Origin: Mesorhizobium sp. WSM4313 | GTDB taxonomy: Bacteria; Pseudomonadota; Alphaproteobacteria; Rhizobiales; Rhizobiaceae | Direction: 5' to 3' | Length of the DNA: 64,000 nucleotides | NCBI RefSeq assembly: GCF_002294725.1 | Contig: NZ_NSFT01000007.1 | Coordinates: 1 to 64,000 of the forward strand | In this document: piece after piece, positions 28,107 to 39,236 of the stretch | How positions within the stretch are numbered: the stretch's first letter is position 1 | Layout of the letters: every line of letters begins with the position of its first letter | Made by a program: the position numbers and the translations under genes | Notes under the pieces: model-generated | What the model was told of the DNA's origin: nothing | Database searches by the model: none | What the model saw: only the letters and a program-made list of their open reading frames with translations

Positions 28107-29072
28107 ATGCGCATCATCGTCTATGGGATCGGCGCCATCGGCGGCGCCATCGCGGCCCAGCTGAGTTTTTCAGGCCACACGGTGCTCGGCATCGCCCGCG
28201 GCAGGCAGCTCGACGCCATCCGCGCCTCGGGACTGTCGCTTTCCACCCCGCAAGGCACAAGGACCACGCGCTTTCCCGCCCATGCCGACCCGTCGAAGAT
28301 TTCCTTCGAGCCGGACGATGTCGTGCTGCTGACGATGAAAACGCCTGATACGCTCGGGGCGCTGCAACGGCTCAACGCGGCCGGTGTCACGACGCAGCCG
28401 GTGTGCTGCTTCCAGAACGGCGTCGCCAACGAGGCGCTGGCCTTGCGTTTCTTCGCCAATGTCTATGGCGCGACGGTCATGCTGCCGGCCGATTACAACA
28501 CGCCCGGTCAGGCCGCGGCCTATTTCGCGCCCAAGATCGGCGCCTTCGATATCGGCCGCTATCCTTCCGGAATCGACGACACAGTCGAGAAACTGTGCGG
28601 GGTTCTGAGCGCCTCCGGTTTCATCGCCGACCCCAGGGACAATGTGATGAGCAGCAAGTACCGCAAGCTGCTCGCCAACCTTCGCAACATCATCGACGCG
28701 GCGCTGGGCGAGACCGAGCTGCAGCGGAAATGGTATGCCAAGGCGCGCGCCGAAGCCGAGGCGGTGCTCACCGCCGCCGGGATCGACTGGGACAAGACCG
28801 ACGCCATGGCGCGCGAGGAATTGACCATAACCGCCATCCCCGGCCGAACGCGTGTCGGCTCCTCGACGCTGCAGAGCATCGTGCGCGGGACCGGCTCCCT
28901 CGAAACCGACTTCCTCAACGGCGAGATCGTGCTTCTCGGGCGGCTGCACGGCATGGCGACGCCCGTCAACTCAGCCCTATGCAAACTGTCGGTCGAGTTG
29001 GCCAGCGGCCGGATGCGGCCGCAATCGGCCGGCGACGACACGATTGTCTCCATGATCGGCGGAACCGGCTGA
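28107..29072 (+). CDS. Ketopantoate reductase-family (ApbA/PanE) protein
   Basis: The 321-residue protein has the N-terminal GIGAIGGAIAAQLSFSGH nucleotide-binding loop, VVLLTMKTPDT and CFQNGVANEALA in the middle, and a helical C-domain with SSKYRKLLANLRNIIDA (catalytic-lysine region) and SSTLQSIVRGTGSLETDFLNGEIV. These match ApbA/PanE. Many members are not the pantothenate enzyme, and no panB/panC genes are nearby, so the 2-dehydropantoate activity is only one possibility. Cytosolic. Confidence 0.88.
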   Translation: MRIIVYGIGAIGGAIAAQLSFSGHTVLGIARGRQLDAIRASGLSLSTPQGTRTTRFPAHADPSKISFEPDDVVLLTMKTPDTLGALQRLNAAGVTTQPVCCFQNGVANEALALRFFANVYGATVMLPADYNTPGQAAAYFAPKIGAFDIGRYPSGIDDTVEKLCGVLSASGFIADPRDNVMSSKYRKLLANLRNIIDAALGETELQRKWYAKARAEAEAVLTAAGIDWDKTDAMAREELTITAIPGRTRVGSSTLQSIVRGTGSLETDFLNGEIVLLGRLHGMATPVNSALCKLSVELASGRMRPQSAGDDTIVSMIGGTG

Positions 29073-29167
29073 TCGCCGCAGACGATCAAAAAGATAAGAC
29101 CCGGCCCGGGAATCCTTTGGAGGCCATGGAACGTCTTCCTCACGCAGATCGCAAACAGGAGACGACC

Positions 29168-29488
29168 ATGACCTACAATCTCATCCGCTACGGCGTGAAA
29201 GACGCAAGCATCGCCGAGAACCGGGCGCTGGTGGCAAAAGTGTTCGAGGCGCTGGATGAAACGAAGCCGCAAACCTTGCGCTATCTGGTGCTCGAACTGG
29301 AGAATGGCGAATTCGTCCACATCGTCGGCTACGACAAGGATAGCTCGGCGTTGACCGAGCTCGACGCGTTCAAGGCCTTCGGCGCCGATCATGCCGCGCG
29401 ACGTTCGACGCCGCTTGCCAGGTCGCCGGCGAAGATCGTCGGCGACTATCGTATGCTGGCCGGGGCAAATGAAGCCGTGCCGGCCTGA
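29168..29488 (+). CDS. Conserved small protein beside an ECF sigma gene, function unknown
   Basis: The 106-residue cytosolic protein begins MTYNLIRYGVKDASIAENRALVAKVFEALDETKPQTLRYLVLELENGEF, a pattern that suggests a ferredoxin-like or dimeric alpha-beta barrel fold of the ABM type; this is inference. The ATG at 29168 follows AGGAGACG. It ends 32 bp before the sigma factor gene and is likely co-transcribed with it, so it may be the sigma factor's partner, target or signal-handling protein. Confidence 0.75.
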   Translation: MTYNLIRYGVKDASIAENRALVAKVFEALDETKPQTLRYLVLELENGEFVHIVGYDKDSSALTELDAFKAFGADHAARRSTPLARSPAKIVGDYRMLAGANEAVPA

Positions 29489-29520
29489 CCAGGGCACGGC
29501 ATGTAATCGGCGAGGCGAGA

Positions 29521-30417
29521 ATGAGGACGATGAGCGCAGCGAAATTCGACCGCGCGGAACTCGAATCCATGCTTGTCGGGCTGCGCCCGAAGCTGCACCG
29601 CTATGCCGCCCGCTTGGCCGGCTCGGCGATCGAGGGCGAGGACATCGTGCAGGAGGCTGTGGTGAAGGCGCTGGCCGCCCATGATGGCGGCGCTCTCGTC
29701 GAGCGTCCCGAGCAGTGGCTGTTCCGCATCGCTCACAACGCGGCGCAGGATCACCTGCGCCGTCGCCAACGGGAACGTTCCCGAACGAGCGAGGCCGACA
29801 TGACCGCAATAGCAGACCTCTCCGTCAGCGCCGAGACGAGACTCGCGACCGCGGCGAGCCTGCGCAGCTTCATGCGGCTGACGCCAACGCAGCGCAGCGC
29901 CGTGATCCTGGTCGACGTGCTCGGCCTCAGCCTGCATGAAACCTGCGAGGTGACGAGCGCGACGCTCGCCGCCGTCAAGGCGGCGCTGCATCGCGGCCGG
30001 GCGGAGCTGAAGGCACTGGCCTCGGCACCGGACGACGTGGCGGTGCCGAGGCTCGATCCCGAAGAAGAGCGCCGGCTGCGCCGCTACATCGACCTGTTCA
30101 ACGCGCGCGATTTCGACGGGGTCAGGAGGCTGATCGCCGAGGATGTCCAGGTCGACGTCCTCAATCGCACCCGCCTCAACGGCAAGAAGGAAGCCTCGAC
30201 CTATTTCGGCAATTACGACCGCCTCGGCGACTGGGCGCTGTCGCTCGGCTTCGTCGACGGCCAGCCGGCGATCCTGATCCGCAACCCGCAGGCGCACGAT
30301 GCGGTGCGCGGCTTCATGCTGATCGACTGGCGCGGCGAAGAGGTCATGGCCATCCGCGATTTCCGTCACGTGCCTTATTGCGTCGCCGAGGCGGATATCT
30401 GCTTGCTTACCGATTGA
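29521..30417 (+). CDS. ECF-type RNA polymerase sigma factor with SnoaL-like C-terminal domain
   Basis: The 298-residue protein has a sigma-70 region 2 (about 10-80: IEGEDIVQEAVVKALA, WLFRIAHNAAQDHLRRR), region 4 (about 115-165: RLTPTQRSAVILVDVLGLSLHE and ATLAAVKAALHRGRAELK), and then a SnoaL/NTF2-like domain (about 180-295: RYIDLFNARDFDGVRRLIAEDV). Extended ECFs of this type (ECF41 and similar groups) use the tail to regulate activity in place of a classical anti-sigma. The start is at 29521 with GAGGCGAG upstream; an ATG at 29530 is equally plausible. The small gene at 29168 is the likely partner. Confidence 0.9.
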   Translation: MRTMSAAKFDRAELESMLVGLRPKLHRYAARLAGSAIEGEDIVQEAVVKALAAHDGGALVERPEQWLFRIAHNAAQDHLRRRQRERSRTSEADMTAIADLSVSAETRLATAASLRSFMRLTPTQRSAVILVDVLGLSLHETCEVTSATLAAVKAALHRGRAELKALASAPDDVAVPRLDPEEERRLRRYIDLFNARDFDGVRRLIAEDVQVDVLNRTRLNGKKEASTYFGNYDRLGDWALSLGFVDGQPAILIRNPQAHDAVRGFMLIDWRGEEVMAIRDFRHVPYCVAEADICLLTD

Positions 30418-30673
30418 GCGGCGACCCATCCGCGAGCTGATCGAGCCGCTGCCTGCGGAGATGATCCCGCAGAGCGCACGCAAAACGATACGCCTTCGCG
30501 GGGGAGATCGGCGCTCCGTCACATCATCGTGAACGTCGCGTGGCATGAATTGCCGATCGGAACGCCATCTCAAATCCGCCGCAAAGGCAAATCAACTGGC
30601 CCGTCATCGTCGGTCAATTGTCTTTTCGCCAATCACGGCATAGTGCGAGCCATACGAGCTCGCGGGTCCTCCA

Positions 30674-34740
<4,067 letters not shown>

Positions 34741-34744
<4 letters not shown>

Positions 34745-35220
34745 AGCGTTCCGCCGACGCGCGGACAGGCGACCGCCCGGTTGTCCTGCGGCCCGTAGGC
34801 AAAGATAACCGGGCGGCGATCCTGGCGCTCGAGCTGACGCCCGAGCAGCAAGGCTTCGTCGCTTCGAATGTCGACTCGCTGGAAGAGGCCGGGGAGGATG
34901 ACGAGGCCATCGCCCGCGCTGTCGTCGCGGCCGGGCGCGTCGTCGGATTCCTGATGTACAGCGCTCCGGAGGACGATGACGAGGCGATCATCTATCGTTT
35001 CATGATCGACCGCCGCGAACAGGGCAAGGGCCTCGGCCGTGCCGCGGTTGCCCGGGTGCTGGAGGAGATCGCGCAGCTCGGCCACATACGCCGCGTCTCG
35101 ATCTGCTACGAACCGGACAACGAGGCGGCGCGCCGGCTCTATGCCGGCTTCGGTTTCGTCGAGACGGAACTGGACGAGGATGGCGAGATGATTGCCGTGC
35201 TCCAATTGAGCAGCAAGTGA
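34741..35220 (+). CDS. GNAT-family N-acetyltransferase (polyamine acetyltransferase-like)
   Basis: The 159-residue protein starts with GTG at 34741, overlapping the NRPS stop by four bases (GTGA). It has the GNAT acetyl-CoA loop in REQGKGLGRAAVARVLEE and a C-terminal YEPDNEAARRLYAGFGFVETE. The N-terminal LELTPEQQGFVASNVDSLEEA is typical of PaiA/BltD-like diamine acetyltransferases. In this operon it could acetylate an amine of the amino acid or peptide made by the NRPS, either tailoring or detoxifying it. That role is inference. Confidence 0.88.
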
Positions 35221-35867
35221 TCACACGGCCGGACGACGCGCGACCGGACATCGAGAGCGCCGTCGAGCAGGCGCTGGCCGGCCTCGCGCAGCCCGGCCTC
35301 GTCACCGGCTGCCGTCTTATTCGTGCCGGCGACGAACAATACATCCTGCCGGCGGAAGGCGCTTCCATCGCCACGCGCGAACAGAGGGCGCGCGCCGCCA
35401 CTGGAGGGGGCCGTCGGGTCGCGCATGAATTGCTGCGGCGGCTGAGATGTGCGGATCTCGCCGTCTTACGGGGCCAATTGGGAAACCCGATCTGGCCTGC
35501 AGGGATCGTCGGTTCAATTGCGCATGACGACGAACTTGCCGTGGCGGTCGCCGCGCGATCCGACGCGATGAGAAGCGTGGGCGTCGACATCGAGCCTGCC
35601 CTGCCCTTGCCGCACGACCTCCAAGGCATGGTGGCAACGCCGCAGGACCGTCTGGGCGATCTTGACTCCCGCCTGGGCAGCCGCATTCTGTTTGCGATCA
35701 AGGAGGCGGTCTACAAGGCCTCGTTTCCGCTCGACGGCCGGGTGCTGGACTTTGAGGACATCGCCATCGATCTCGCCTCGGGCGAGGCGGTCACTTCATC
35801 GGGCAATCGTTTGACGGTGCGCTTCACCATCTCGCCCAGAATCCTGGCGCTGGTATATACGGCATAA
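35217..35867 (+). CDS. 4'-phosphopantetheinyl transferase (Sfp/EntD type)
   Basis: The 216-residue enzyme moves phosphopantetheine from CoA to a carrier-protein serine. The three superfamily motifs are present: GSIAHDDELA (99-108), VGVDIE with the metal-binding D and E (121-126), and FAIKEAVYK (159-167). It starts with GTG at 35217 and overlaps the acetyltransferase gene by four bases. Its natural target is very likely Ser584 of the NRPS encoded two genes upstream. EntD-like proteins are often in siderophore clusters, but no siderophore genes are present. Confidence 0.92.
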   Translation: MITRPDDARPDIESAVEQALAGLAQPGLVTGCRLIRAGDEQYILPAEGASIATREQRARAATGGGRRVAHELLRRLRCADLAVLRGQLGNPIWPAGIVGSIAHDDELAVAVAARSDAMRSVGVDIEPALPLPHDLQGMVATPQDRLGDLDSRLGSRILFAIKEAVYKASFPLDGRVLDFEDIAIDLASGEAVTSSGNRLTVRFTISPRILALVYTA

Positions 35868-35986
35868 GCCGCGCTGAGCCCTGCCCTGATCATTCAGAGT
35901 GGGCGTTGAACAGGAATGGCGCCCGAAGATTCGGACTGCGAAGCTCGGATAAGCAGTCTGGTGCGGCACGAGAGGACGTCGCGAGA

Positions 35987-36371
35987 TCAGGCAGGAACGT
36001 AGCTCAACCTGATCACATCCTCGCCGATCCGATCATGAGCCATCAGGCGCAGCGGCGGCCGGGGCCCGGCGAAATACGGCTTGCCGTGACCAAGCACCAC
36101 GGGGTGCAGGTAGATCCGATACTCATCGATCAGGCCCAGTTCAGTGAGGCTTCGCGCCAAATCCGGGCCGGCGACTTCGATGTCGCCGGCGCGCTCGGCT
36201 TTCAGCTTGCGGATAGCGCCTTCGAGATCACCCTCGACAAGACTGGCATTGGGCCCGACGGACTTCAACGAGCGCGAGACGACCCATTTCGGTTGGTTCC
36301 GCCACGCCGCGGCAAAGGCCCGCTCGTCCGCATTCCATTCGGGATGCTCGTCCAAACACGAGCTTGGCCAT
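35987..36371 (-). pseudogene. Decayed DHFR/RibD C-terminal-domain family gene with internal deletion
   Basis: The gene begins at the ATG at 36371 (GAGGAA upstream) with MAKLVFG, the normal start of this family. After TTTG the frame jumps: the next bases, read in another frame, are LDEHPEWNADERAFAAAWRNQPKWVVSRSLKSVG and then the whole C-terminal half to LSYVPA and TGA at 35987. The middle of the N-terminal domain, expected between MAKLVFG and DEHPEW (roughly 50-60 residues), is gone and the reading frame is shifted. This is a deletion-plus-frameshift pseudogene. Enzymes of the family reduce dihydrofolate- or deaminated-riboflavin-precursor-like compounds. Confidence 0.82.
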
Positions 36372-36612
36372 TGTCTGTTCCTCACATGGCATCACACAAT
36401 CTGATTGCATTGTGCAATCGGTTCAGATTAGGCCGACTGATTTATTTTGCAATTGGTTCTGCCGCATACATAAACGCAACACGGCTCGGGCCGGATGATC
36501 GCTCGATCCTTTGCTGCAGTTCTCCCAACCGCGCAAATCCATCCGACGATGCAGAGCCGTTTCAAAACGGCCATTTGAAAACGGTGGGATTCAGCTAAAT
36601 ATCTGAAATTGT

Positions 36613-36689
36613 TGGCGCGCCCGAAGAGATTCGAACTCCTGACCCCCAGATTCGTAGTCTGGTGCTCTATCCAGCTGAGCTACGGGCGC
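36613..36689 (-). tRNA. tRNA-Arg (anticodon ACG)
   Basis: On the minus strand: acceptor GCGCCCG/CGGGCGC, D-arm GCTCAGCTGGATAGAGC, anticodon arm CCAGA-CTACGAA-TCTGG with ACG, T-arm with GTTCGAATC, and an encoded CCA. Length 77 nt. The ACG anticodon is modified to ICG and reads CGU, CGC and CGA. Confidence 0.97.
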
Positions 36690-36701
36690 GCAACAGGCCG
36701 T

Positions 36702-36730
36702 GCATAACACAGGCCCCGCGATCCGGTCGA
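36702..36730 (-). promoter_or_regulatory. Possible promoter of tRNA-Arg
   Basis: On the minus strand, TCGACC, 17 bp, then TTATGC, lies about 12 bp before the tRNA start. Neither box is perfect, but spacing and position fit a vegetative promoter. Confidence 0.45.
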
Positions 36731-36837
36731 GAAGGCCGGCCGCGATGTGGAGTGTTCCCTAACGACTGAATTTGCGAAAAGCAAGCCGATCCGGCAAAAG
36801 TTTTGTCGCAGGTGGTTTTGCCGCGCCTGAGGTGTAT

Positions 36838-36973
36838 CGAGATTCAGGTCAGGCCGAGTCGAAAATGGTGGTTTCTGAGAACCGGAGCGGAGCGTACTTA
36901 AAGTACGTGAGCACCGGAAGCGCAGGAAGCCGCCATTTGCAGGCCGGCCTCACCTGAATATCGGCATACCTCA
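36838..36973. repeat. Family E palindrome, long form (E2)
   Basis: It has the same outer ends as the copy at 4306-4354 (TATCGAGATTCAGGTCAGGCC on the left, GGCCTCACCTGAATATCGGC on the right), with an extra central block that contains CGTACTTAAAGTACGT and GAACCGG/CACCGGAAG parts. It ends at the stop codon of the histidine kinase gene, the same placement as E1 relative to hrcA. The small reading frame over it (36772-36957) is not accepted as a gene. Confidence 0.75.
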
Positions 36974-38464
36974 AGCCGGGCGGCGCAGGCCGTTGCGCGC
37001 CTGATCGAGCCGCACCGGCTGATCGGGAATGGTGACGGCGAAGACGGTGCGGCCGCCGATCGATTCGACCAGCTCGACCGTGCCGCCATGAGCGCGGATC
37101 AGCTCGTGCGCGATCGCCAGGCCAAGCCCGGTGCCGCCGCTGCGCGCCGAGCCGCGGAAGGCGGCGAACAGGTTCTCGCGCGCCTTGGGCGGCAGGCCGG
37201 GTCCGGTGTCGGTGACGGTGATGCGGCTGACGCTGCCCTGGCGCTCGGCCGCGACCGCCAGCCGGCGCACCACCGCGCTTTCGGTGTCGGCTGCCATCGC
37301 CTGCACGGAGTTGCGGCAGAGATTGGTGAGCACCCGGAACAGCTGGTCGGAATCGGCATCGACCTCGAAGGCGTGCTCGATGGCGTTGATGAACTCGATG
37401 CCCTCCTCGATGTCGAGCAGGCCGTGCACGTCGTCGACCAACTGGCGCAGTCGCACGCGGCGGCGCGACGGCGCCGGCTCCTGCGTACGGCCATAGTGAA
37501 GCACACCTTCGGAGTAGGAGACGGCGCGGTCGAGGGCGCGCAGAAGCTTCGGCGCGAAGGCCTGCACGGTCGGGTCCTTCACTTGGCGCAGGCGATCCGA
37601 CATCAGCTGCGCGGACGCCAGGATGTTGCGCATGTCGTGGTTGATCTTGGAGACGGCCAGGCCGAGATCCGCGAGATGCTTCTGCTCCGACAGCATCTTC
37701 TGCAGCCGGTCCTGCATCTGCGACAGCTCGCGTTCGGCAACCCCGATCTCGTCGGCGCGGTCGGCGGGGCGGATGACGCGGCCGGGATCGTCGGGCGCCT
37801 CGGAGAAGGCCAGGATCGAGCGCGTCATGGTGCGAATCGGCCCGATCATGATCAGGTCGATCGCCGCATAGACCAGCATGGCGGTGAACAGCGAGATGAG
37901 CAGCGAGACGACGGCGACGTTGCGCGAGTATCTCAGCATGGCGTCGCGCAAACGGTAGTCCGGCATGATCAGCTCGAATTCCTTGTCGCTGTCGCCGACC
38001 GGGCCGAAGACGCGCAGCATGCGCTTGCCGCCGAAGAACAGCGTGTCGAGCGCGCCGGTCATGCCGTTGATCAGGCCGACATTGGCTATATCGATGTGCG
38101 CGTCGACCTGTGGCGGCATGTCGGCGACCACCAGAAGCCGTGAGACGCCACCGTCACGCACCGCGATCGCCTTGGCGCCGATCGCCATCAGCACATCGTT
38201 CTGGGCGTTGTGGGACAGCGAGTTGGGCTCGCCCTGCAACAGCACGATCGACACCGCGGCGGCTGTGCTGAGGCGCTCCTTCAGCCAGTTGACCCGGTAG
38301 CTGGCGATCCAGGGCAGGAAGATCAGGATTTCAGCCAGCAGCACGAAGGCGATGGTGAGTAAAAGCAGCTTGGTCGACAGACCGCGCGACAATGGCACCC
38401 GGCGCGACGAATTCGCCGCCGCCGGTTGTGCCTTCTCGTTCGTGGGCAGAGTTTCACTCGTCAT
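36971..38464 (-). CDS. Membrane-bound sensor histidine kinase
   Basis: The 497-residue kinase has two membrane helices (about 32-53 and 183-205) around a periplasmic sensor of about 130 residues, a HAMP-like linker (to about 262), a dimerisation/H-box SKINHDMRNILAS with H276, and an ATPase domain with LCRNSVQAM (N-box), DTGPGLP and GGTGLGLAI. It autophosphorylates and would pass phosphate to a response regulator, but none is encoded nearby, so it is an orphan whose partner lies elsewhere. The signal is unknown. rpmH diverges upstream. Confidence 0.92.
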   Translation of the reverse strand: MTSETLPTNEKAQPAAANSSRRVPLSRGLSTKLLLLTIAFVLLAEILIFLPWIASYRVNWLKERLSTAAAVSIVLLQGEPNSLSHNAQNDVLMAIGAKAIAVRDGGVSRLLVVADMPPQVDAHIDIANVGLINGMTGALDTLFFGGKRMLRVFGPVGDSDKEFELIMPDYRLRDAMLRYSRNVAVVSLLISLFTAMLVYAAIDLIMIGPIRTMTRSILAFSEAPDDPGRVIRPADRADEIGVAERELSQMQDRLQKMLSEQKHLADLGLAVSKINHDMRNILASAQLMSDRLRQVKDPTVQAFAPKLLRALDRAVSYSEGVLHYGRTQEPAPSRRRVRLRQLVDDVHGLLDIEEGIEFINAIEHAFEVDADSDQLFRVLTNLCRNSVQAMAADTESAVVRRLAVAAERQGSVSRITVTDTGPGLPPKARENLFAAFRGSARSGGTGLGLAIAHELIRAHGGTVELVESIGGRTVFAVTIPDQPVRLDQARNGLRRPA

Positions 38465-38568
38465 TGACGCGCATTCACAAAGGCTTGATCGGTCAAGATT
38501 ATGCGATTTGCGGTCTTTTTGCCAATTTCATCGTCGGCTCGGCGAAAAATGCCTCGCGGCAGGGCGGA

Positions 38569-38597
38569 TTGACTTCCAAAGACCTTCTTTCTATAAG
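38569..38597 (+). promoter_or_regulatory. Sigma-70-type promoter of rpmH-rnpA-yidC
   Basis: TTGACT at 38569-38574, a 17-bp spacer, and TATAAG at 38592-38597 lie about 120 bp upstream of the rpmH start. This is the strongest promoter match seen in the window, as expected for a ribosomal protein gene. Confidence 0.8.
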
Positions 38598-38718
38598 CCC
38601 GCTCACGCTCGGGCCATTCGTCCCGGCGCGGTTTCGATCGCGCCTAGGCCGGCCCGGCAAAGCTCCTGTTACACAGTGACAGAATCAAGAAGGGCCGCAC
38701 CCCGCGGTATTAAAACAA

Positions 38719-38853
38719 ATGAAGCGTACCTACCAACCGTCCAAGCTCGTCCGTAAGCGCCGGCATGGTTTTCGTGCCCGCATGGCCACCAAGGGTGGCC
38801 GTGGCGTCGTTGCCGCCCGTCGCAACCGCGGCCGCAAGCGGCTCAGCGCCTGA
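38719..38853 (+). CDS. rpmH: 50S ribosomal protein L34
   Basis: The 44-residue, very basic protein is the universal L34: [18 protein letters not shown], then [20 protein letters not shown] and RLSA. It begins the conserved rpmH-rnpA-yidC run. rnpA follows after a short gap. The identification is certain. Confidence 0.98.
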   Translation: MKRTYQPSKLVRKRRHGFRARMATKGGRGVVAARRNRGRKRLSA

Positions 38854-38869
38854 ACGAAAGACGAGATCG

Positions 38870-39223
38870 TTGCCCGCACCCGGCAAGCCACAGGGGAAAA
38901 CTCCCGGGCGGCTTCTGAAACGCGCGGATTTCTTGGCTGTGCGCGGCGGCGAGAAACGCCGCGGGCGGCTTTTTCTCGTTGAAGTTCTCGACCGCGGCGA
39001 TGACCTTGCGCCGCGCGTCGGCTACACAGTCACCAAGAAGGTCGGCAACGCCGTGGTGCGCAACCGCGTCCGACGGCGGCTGAGGGAAGCCGTGCGCGTT
39101 CATGCCGCCGATGACATGGCGCCTGGCAATGACTATGTCATCGTCGGGCGTGAAGACGTGCTTGCCATTCCGTTCGGCCAGTTGAAGGCCGAGCTCTCCC
39201 GCCGGCTGCGCGGAACACGATAG
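38870..39223 (+). CDS. rnpA: Ribonuclease P protein component
   Basis: RnpA assists the catalytic RNA of RNase P in cutting tRNA 5' leaders. The family motif is clear: [50 protein letters not shown], and [22 protein letters not shown]. The start is uncertain: no ATG fits, and I chose the TTG at 38870 (117 residues, weak GAAAGACGAG upstream). The open frame reaches back to 38765 inside rpmH, but rnpA-rpmH overlap in alphaproteobacteria is usually small. Confidence 0.9.
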   Translation: MPAPGKPQGKTPGRLLKRADFLAVRGGEKRRGRLFLVEVLDRGDDLAPRVGYTVTKKVGNAVVRNRVRRRLREAVRVHAADDMAPGNDYVIVGREDVLAIPFGQLKAELSRRLRGTR

Positions 39224-39236
39224 GCCAAGGGCTTCG

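Noticed and set aside
36772..36957. A 61-codon frame overlapping repeat E2
   Set aside because: Over half of it is repeat sequence; there is no ribosome binding site or family.
38765..38869. An extended rnpA start at ATG 38765 inside rpmH
   Set aside because: It would overlap rpmH by about 90 bp and add 35 residues unlike RnpA.
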